Source of the DNA: Metellina segmentata
Taxonomy: Eukaryota; Arthropoda; Arachnida; Araneae; Tetragnathidae
Assembly (NCBI GenBank): GCA_947359465.1
Contig: OX375874.1
Location: 100,939,441-101,003,440 of the forward strand
Length of the DNA: 64,000 nt
Direction of reading: 5' to 3'
In this document: in pieces, positions 58,230 through 64,000 of the stretch
How positions within the stretch are numbered: the stretch's first letter is position 1
Layout of the letters: every line of letters starts with the position of its first letter
The notes under the pieces: generated by a model
Seen by the model: only the letters and a program-made list of their open reading frames with translations
What the model was told of the DNA's origin: nothing
The model's database searches: none
Program-made: the position numbers and the translations under genes

Positions 58230-59325
58230 ACATCAAGCGATATAATATAACACCTTACATTAATTTATTATAAAAAAACAACATTACTATTTAAGAGAAA
58301 AATTCGATAATTCAAGAAAACAAACACAAAAATAGCGTGACTTAAGACGCTTTTTGTAAATTATTAAAAACATAGTTATGTCAGAAACAGAAGAATCTTA
58401 ACAAGCAGCAGTTCACACGAACATGCCACTGAAGCCTTGACTGCGGGCGGGCGCGAACAGTCAGAAACACAATTAAAAACTTCCTCCCACATTTCATTTA
58501 TATTTGGCACCGAATAACAAATTAGGAGGCACGAAATTCAACAATTAAGCGAGTCTGAAAAATTTAATTCTTCGGGAGTTCTGGGCCGCAGTTAATGAAA
58601 TGCAGTGTGAATCTTGAAGTGCAGGAACTCTTTGTTTGGTTTATCCTTTTTTTTTAATTTCTCGGACTTAATTATATGGCAGCGTGCGCTATTTTTCAAG
58701 TGTCTGGGAGAAGGAAAAAAACGCAACTTGGGTCGAAGTTCTCGAGTTTTGTATGTAAGTGATATTTCTAATTATCCCTCGTTTTTACTTTTGTCTGGGT
58801 CTTGAAGTGACAAATATGGCGAGTAGAAGTGAAGGATATAACTCCTGAACCTTATTAAAATCTTAAATGAGGATTTAAGATGTAGGAGGAATGTTTTTTT
58901 CGCCTGTCTAGGAATGGACATATGAGTTGGAAAGTTTTGAATTCTCAGTGGTAGGAACAACAAACAAAAGTCGACTTTTAATCAGCTTGATGGTCTATGA
59001 GGTTGTACGTAATTCCGTGGTTAAAAAAAGTATTTTGTATACCATATGTGCATGAAGGGGACAGTGTGGATTTGAATGTAAAAGTGAATTTCGTCTTTAA
59101 TTACATTTTTATATTTTAAGTAATTGTGACGTATCGAATAATTAAGAGTATGTATGGAAATGAAATAAGAACCCTATTTAGTACTCTACATGTTTCAAGA
59201 GATTAAATTATAATCTGCAACACCACACAAACTTTACTCCAAAGTTTGTTCTGCACAGTTTTATACACACTTCAAGGGGTCTCTACAAGCTATCTAGTTC
59301 ATCAGGACGTGGCCAATTTTGCTAA
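58230..59325. other. Intergenic, no gene seen; balanced-composition segment at 58400-58800
   Basis: The 58400-58800 part is less AT-rich and non-repetitive by eye (for example CCTTGACTGCGGGCGGGCGC), but no open frame there resembles a protein family. A conserved regulatory element or exon cannot be excluded. Confidence 0.4.
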
Positions 59326-59329
59326 TGAC

Positions 59330-59535
59330 GAGATATCTCGTTATCAAGAAATCTGATTGAACACCGATTGATGAGAATTTTGCCATTTTCCTAATGATGA
59401 CGAGATCAAGATGAGGTCAGTTTTTTCAAAGGAGGAGATATCTCGTTCTTTGAAAGATCTTAAGGATTTGGAGATGGTAAACAGAAACATTTCAAGGATC
59501 GTAAAGATCTGGTCAGTTTTAATGACATTCTCATT
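59330..59535 (+). repeat. ACGAGATATCTCGTCATCAA-type tandem repeat
   Basis: ATGACGAGATATCTCGTTAT, GGAGATATCTCGTTCTTTGA, AAGATCTGGTCAGTTTTAAT. Diverged third locus of the family at 7738 and 48600. Confidence 0.68.
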
Positions 59536-59564
59536 GAAAAAATCTGGATTTTAACTTAAGGAAG

Positions 59565-59655
59565 GTAGGTAGTTAAATTGACGTCGCATTGAAGAGATTC
59601 AACGAACTATTGGCGGAGGTTCAGAATAAATCCCGTGAGGGAAGTTTCGGGATTC
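59565..59655 (-). mobile_element. SINE family 1, tail fragment
   Basis: Minus-strand GGGATTTATTCTGAACC, AATAGTTCGTTGAATC, and GACGTCAATTTAACTACCTA at the terminus. Confidence 0.6.
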
Positions 59656-59771
59656 CAACTTAAGGATACTTCCTGTTGGAGGGATATTCAGAAAAAAATC
59701 TTTGATGCGTTCCTATCAATCTTATTGATGCACATATAGAAAATTGTTACAAACTGATTTCAGAACAAATC

Positions 59772-59985
59772 TCTAATCCAGGAAACTGAATCACTAATTC
59801 GGTAAACCTGAATTACTAATTGAGTAAAACTGAATCACTAATTCAGTAAAACTGAATCACTAATTTAGTAAAATTTAACCACTGATTCAGTAAAACGGAT
59901 TCACGAATTCAGTAAAACAAAATAACTAATTCAGTAAAACATAATCACTAGTTCAGTAAAACGTATTTAGTGATTCAGTTTATTT
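59772..59985 (+). repeat. 22-bp satellite, about 9 units
   Basis: Unit ACTGAATCACTAATTCAGTA then AA (period 22). Each unit contains the interrupted dyad CTGAAT-CACTA-ATTCAG, so the array is a run of small potential hairpins. Confidence 0.9.
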
Positions 59986-59989
59986 TATA

Positions 59990-60860
59990 TTTTTGATAAT
60001 GATAGCTAACCATGCCCTATTGGGTACATCAGTGGTTATATAGGAGTTCAAATCCCTGTATTATGCTTATTGATATACATAGGTACACTCATAGTTAAGG
60101 GAATGTGTATTCATCTCTTTATGTGCATTAACACCGCACGGAATCAACTATACCCTACTACCCGAATGACAGAGTTCAAATGTAGGTGAGAACCATTGCC
60201 CCCCGAACTTTCTATTCACCTTTGACCCCTTATATGGACCATACAATACGAACCATGTAATATGTATTCTGGTAGGATTGAGTGCTCAAATGATTACTAT
60301 TGAGAGGTCTTTTAAACAAAAATTAATGTGCAATGTAGTTAGAAGAACACCAGTGTTTCCTACTTTCCTCCTCAATCGGGACTGTTTATTAGCTGTCTCC
60401 AAGGACGTATGCTCGTGCTCTCTTCTGCGCATGTGCTCCGTTTGCAAGTGTAAGCATCTATTTCGTTTGAAAGCGATAGCGTCGTAAATGTTAAGAAGCG
60501 AGAGACCAATCGTTCTGTAGTCCGTTGTGGAGATGTTTACCGTTTCGTTTCTTGTCTGTAAATAAATGTTGCGTATCATCCTGAGATTTGATATGATTTT
60601 AATTTATACAGGTGGCCTGAAATTGCTATAACAAGAGATTTTCCAAAATATTACGAATAATTTTAATAATTTGTATATGATTTTGAAAAAAATGTTTTGA
60701 CCAAATATCAAAATGATTACAATTTGGTGTCCAATGAAAGAATAGTGCTATCTCGAGCGCATCGGAACTGCGCATCCAGCAGATGTATATAAAGCGTTGT
60801 TCTTGAAATGTTGTTAAAAATTTCTGCTGCATTGCGATTTAGGATAGCTTTCAACGACTG
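59990..60860. other. Intergenic, no gene seen
   Basis: Contains a tRNA-like B-box word (GAGTTCAAATCCC near 60045) without a convincing box A partner, and overlapping open frames on both strands at 60278-60579 that match nothing I know. The last 250 bp probably belong to the 5' side of the Tc1-like element whose gene starts at 60866, but I did not find its terminus. Confidence 0.4.
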
Positions 60861-60865
60861 AAAAA

Positions 60866-61735
60866 ATGCCTCGCCGCATGATTCGAGCTTATTACGAGCA
60901 ACTCTCAGAGTTTGAAAGAGGTCGTATCATTGGATTGAAAGAGGCAGGTTGGGCAAATCGGAGAATCGCTCGTCATGTGAGTCGAAACAATGCGGCGATT
61001 AGAAGATGCTGGCAAGAGTGGGTGGACAATGGCAGATTTTAGCATCATGATGGTAGCGGTCGACGTAGGGCCACAACAGATCGCGAGGACAGAGTAATTG
61101 TCAGATCAGCTGTCACAGTGCCTGATTCATCGCTATCAACCATCAGTCGTGCGACCCACACGAGTGTCCACCATGACCCTTCACAGAAGGCTGAGAGAGC
61201 ATAATCTTCGCTCGTACCGATCGTTACGCCACCTGCCACTCACGCCTGCTTACTGTCGAGCCAGATTACAGTGGAACTTGGCTCCATCAGGCTGGAATGA
61301 TGCTGACTGGGGACGTATAGTCTTTAGCGACGAATCCCGCTTCCAACTGTGTCCTGACGATCATCGAAAACGTGTCTGGAGACTCGCAGGGTAGCGTGCC
61401 GATCCTACTTTCACTATTGCACGCCATACGGACCCTAAACAAGGAGTTATGGTCTGGGGTGCCATTTCCCTTGATAGCCGGACCCATTTGGTCGGCATTA
61501 GAGGTACACTTACTGCACAGCGGTACGTTGACGACATTCTGAGACCTGTTCTGCTACCGTTCCTTTCGCAGTAACCTGGACTTATTTTTCAGCAAGAAAA
61601 TTCCAGACCACATACGGCACGTGTTGCTATGAACTATCTTTAAGCTTGTCAAACACTTCCTTGGCCAGCCAGATCACCAGATCTCTCTCCCATCTAGCAT
61701 GTCTGGGATATGATGGGATAGCGACTGAATCCGGT
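60866..61735 (+). pseudogene. Tc1-like DDE transposase pseudogene
   Basis: Starts ATG, MPRRMIRAYYEQLSEFERGR, then the helix-turn-helix IIGLKEAGWANRRIARHVSR. There is a stop after VDNGRF. After a frame shift, LHRRLREHNLRSYRSLRHLP and GRIVFSDESRFQLC carry the first catalytic Asp (61329-61331). QGVMVWGAISLDSRTHLVGI follows, then FQQENSRPHTA, in which the second Asp is Glu (GAA, 61596-61598). In WPARSPDLSPI-stop-HVWD the catalytic Glu codon has become TAG (61695-61697). At least four stops and one frameshift. Inactive. Confidence 0.9.
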
Positions 61736-61874
61736 AGGGAATGTTGATTAGAGCCATTTTGTAAATTAACGTGTTTAATTTTAAAGTTGTTAAGTTAAAA
61801 TAAAGTCTGGTTACACATCATTTAATATTTTTTTATTTTATGACATACTTATGTCAATTTAAAATAAAACACCG

Positions 61875-61948
61875 TGTTTAACAACTTGATAATAGCTCGC
61901 TGTTCTGCTCCAGTGCGACGTTAATTTTCAACTACCTACCACAATTTG
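61875..61948 (+). mobile_element. SINE family 1, tail fragment
   Basis: AATAGCTCGCTGTTCTGCTC, CAGTGCGACGTTAATTTTCA and ACTACCTACC match the SINE terminus. Confidence 0.65.
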
Positions 61949-61949
61949 A

Positions 61950-63425
61950 TACATAGCCTCCATCTATTTTTACCCTAAACTCAGAAAATCCTATTTTGCA
62001 CAGCGTGGCTCTAATAATTTGATCAACCACTGTGAAAAAGTTAAATTGAAAAATGAGGAACTGATGTATTTAATTTCACTTGTCTTTCATAACGAGATTA
62101 ATAACAAACGAACTATTTTCTATTCGTTTTCGAAACGAAGTTTAATAATTATGATAATAAAGCAATACTCTGTTGTTAACGAGTAAATATTTTTCGGATT
62201 GCCCGAACGGTATAATTACAAAGTTTTACACGCTGATATATCACTAACTTTAGACGCTTTTTCAATTTCAAACTTAAAATAAGACACACCTTCATTCGAT
62301 TTGCTAGTTAAAAAAAAATTTAGCATAAATATTCACCACGAAATAACTCTTCATTTGAATTTTAAATGAAGAATTATGAATAGATAAATAAAAATTGACG
62401 TATGTTAAATATTCCGTTCCTTCTTGTTGAAATTCTCCTTCAGAAGATCTTAATATCATCATTTCAAGCTTCGAATATATTCTAAAGATTTGACCGAAAA
62501 ATAACGATAAGATCTCGTTCTTTTTCGTGTTTGCGGATGATGAATGATTCATGAGTAATTTTTCCACTTGGTGGGGAACGAAATATGTTAAATATTTCCT
62601 CAGTATTCTCATCATAATGATAATCTTGAAGTAGGATCCGCAAAAGAAGGTATGGAAGCGAATGAAATCCTTATCTGAGTTCGAAAGTCTCCTCGAAGTT
62701 TCAATTAGAACACTCCAATTATTACGAACGTGGTGCACAAAGCTTGAATGTCGAATCCTTGAAAAGTAAGTTTTTATTGGCTAAAAATAAAGCGTGAATT
62801 CAGTTAATCACATAGGATTATATATGATAACGTAGAAATATCATATATGCGATATAGGCAAACAAGCAAAGAATAACAGAAGTCGAGTAATTAATAATAA
62901 ACCTTTTTGGAGTTAAAAATATTGCTTAAACGTTTCACGATTTGATAAGATTTTTTGCAGGAAGTCGCAAAAGTTAAAACTTAAAGTTTGAATGAAAAAG
63001 AAAGGGAAAAAATAGATTGCTGTCAAAAGTCTAATAGAGGTTTTGATATTGGAACTATTTCCTTTCCTTTAAATACTTATCGTTACACAGTTCAAATGTG
63101 ATGAGACATAATTAAAAGAATGTTATTCAAAACAAGCAGCCAAATAAGCAAAGACAATGACAAGTCGTGTAATAAAAATAGTATTAAACCTATTTATAAT
63201 AATAAATATCGCCTAAATATTTCAGGGGGTAATTTATAAGAAGTTCTGTTACGCCAACTCCACAAATTTAAGTAATGAAAGAAGTAATGGAGGAATATCT
63301 GCTACTTCAAAAGTGTTTGTTTTCTTTCAAATACTTAATATGCAAAATTTGGAGTGTGGTAATATTCTGAGAGCAATTTTCAGTTCGATACGACGTTGTT
63401 TAAAGAATGTTTATTTCAAAAGAAG
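61950..63425. other. AT-rich intergenic stretch; one unexplained 144-codon frame
   Basis: The minus frame 62304-62738 is the longest non-repeat open frame in the window. It has no recognisable domain, and its Ile, Phe, Ser and Lys richness matches AT-rich noise. No splice or promoter context was seen. Nothing else recognised. Confidence 0.4.
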
Positions 63426-63427
63426 CA

Positions 63428-63512
63428 GACAAATATATATATATACATATATATCATATATGTATCATATATCCACACACATATATATGTGTGTGTATAT
63501 ATATCATATATC

Positions 63513-63563
<51 letters not shown>
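63428..63563. repeat. TA/CA/TG microsatellite
   Basis: Alternating (TA)n, ATCATATATCCACACACATA blocks and a terminal (TG)n run. The middle 40-bp piece is itself repeated, and the whole can fold because CA and TG tracts are complementary. Confidence 0.93.
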
Positions 63564-63658
63564 CTGGATGACGTGAACGGCACGTGATTAAGTGAGAATT
63601 GTATTTAACTGCTGCAGAAGAAGGTAAGTTTTTATTATTGCACTTACTTTTGCGAGTG

Positions 63659-64000
63659 ATGGGAAAGGCTGCTGATCTATGCGAATTTATTAGAGGGCAG
63701 ATCGTAATGGCCCGAATACTCGGAATGAGTATCACCGAAACTGCACCACTGGTAGGTTGTTCACGATCTGCCGCTGTTAGTATTCATGCAAAGTGGATAA
63801 ATGACGAAGACACCAGCAGTAGACTCCAAGGTGTTGGTCGTCCACGCGTCATCAAAGAAAGATGACGTCGGAGAATGTCCCGCTTGGTAAAGCAAAATCG
63901 GCGCGAGACAGTGGCTCAGCGGACAGACCAATACAATTCCGGACCAAGGGCAAGTGTTTCGGAACACACAGCTCAATGGACACTGTTGGATATGGCACTG
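63659..64000 (+). pseudogene. Tc1-like transposase N-terminal half, one stop, cut by window end
   Basis: ATG at 63659 begins [20 protein letters not shown], followed by [20 protein letters not shown] (helix-turn-helix) and [11 protein letters not shown], then TGA at 63863-63865. The same frame stays open to the window edge (RRRMSRLVKQNRRETVAQRT, SVSEHTAQWTLLDMAL), which fits the linker and second helix-turn-helix of the family. The stop is one transition away from CGA (Arg). The catalytic domain, if present, lies beyond the window. A different subfamily from the copy at 60866. Confidence 0.83.

Noticed and set aside
62304..62738. 144-codon open frame on the minus strand as a possible gene
   Set aside because: No motif recognised, AT-driven residue composition, no neighbours or splice context; listed only as an unexplained frame inside the intergenic stretch.

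Overview
This window reads as eukaryotic, AT-rich, non-coding DNA from an arthropod. A spider (perhaps an orb-weaver relative) is my best guess. The guess rests on the mix of Tc1/mariner elements, the LINE RNase H types, the Helitrons and the tRNA-derived SINEs, which resemble what I remember from spider genomes. It does not rest on any host gene. I found no intact host protein-coding gene, no free-standing tRNA or rRNA gene, no CRISPR array and nothing bacterial. The longest open frames are all explained by transposons, by tandem repeats whose unit is a multiple of three, or by chance. The window is best read as intergenic or deep-intronic DNA built from layered mobile elements and satellites.

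Layout. 1-10.1 kb: a dyad-rich segment (549-644), a Tc1-like element (1501-2884), SINEs, a three-unit 121-bp array grown from a SINE tail (4191-4550), a mariner fragment, and a complete Tc1-like element (8349-10135) with TA target duplications. A 581-bp PIF/Harbinger-type MITE with TAA target duplications is nested inside that Tc1 element. 10.5-17.3 kb: a GACA microsatellite, a Helitron, a striking palindrome, and mariner and Tc1 fragments. 17.6-21.7 kb: two SINEs in inverted orientation, then a composite satellite in which a roughly 500-bp spacer alternates with a 39-bp minisatellite; another Helitron has inserted into it. 22-31 kb: mariner remnants, a LINE RNase H relic, a 40-bp satellite interrupted by a SINE with target duplication, and another Helitron. 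31.8-38.2 kb: a 725-bp terminal-inverted-repeat element, then a 3.16-kb element (34788-37950).

The 3.16-kb element is the most interesting item. It has 11-bp terminal inverted repeats and a CTCT target duplication, and it interrupts a 150-bp tandem repeat, so the empty site can be reconstructed. It carries subterminal copies of a 16-bp motif and a decayed gene of a widespread but uncharacterised protein family, which I propose is its transposase. 39-49 kb: 41-bp, 63-bp (higher-order) and 57-bp satellites, a LINE tail, SINEs and a Helitron. 49.6-54 kb: two near-identical 1.7-kb Helitron-type elements, each with an internal 20-bp minisatellite. 54-64 kb: SINEs, two adjacent hAT-type MITEs, small satellites, a decayed Tc1 transposase, and at the right edge a Tc1-like transposase start that is open except for one stop codon.

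No genes here work together as a pathway. The relationships are parasitic: non-autonomous Helitrons, MITEs and SINEs depend on enzymes encoded elsewhere, and nesting gives relative ages (satellite before Helitron or SINE; Tc1 before Harbinger MITE; 150-bp repeat before the 3.16-kb element). All family assignments come from reading translated motifs and termini by eye, without database searches.
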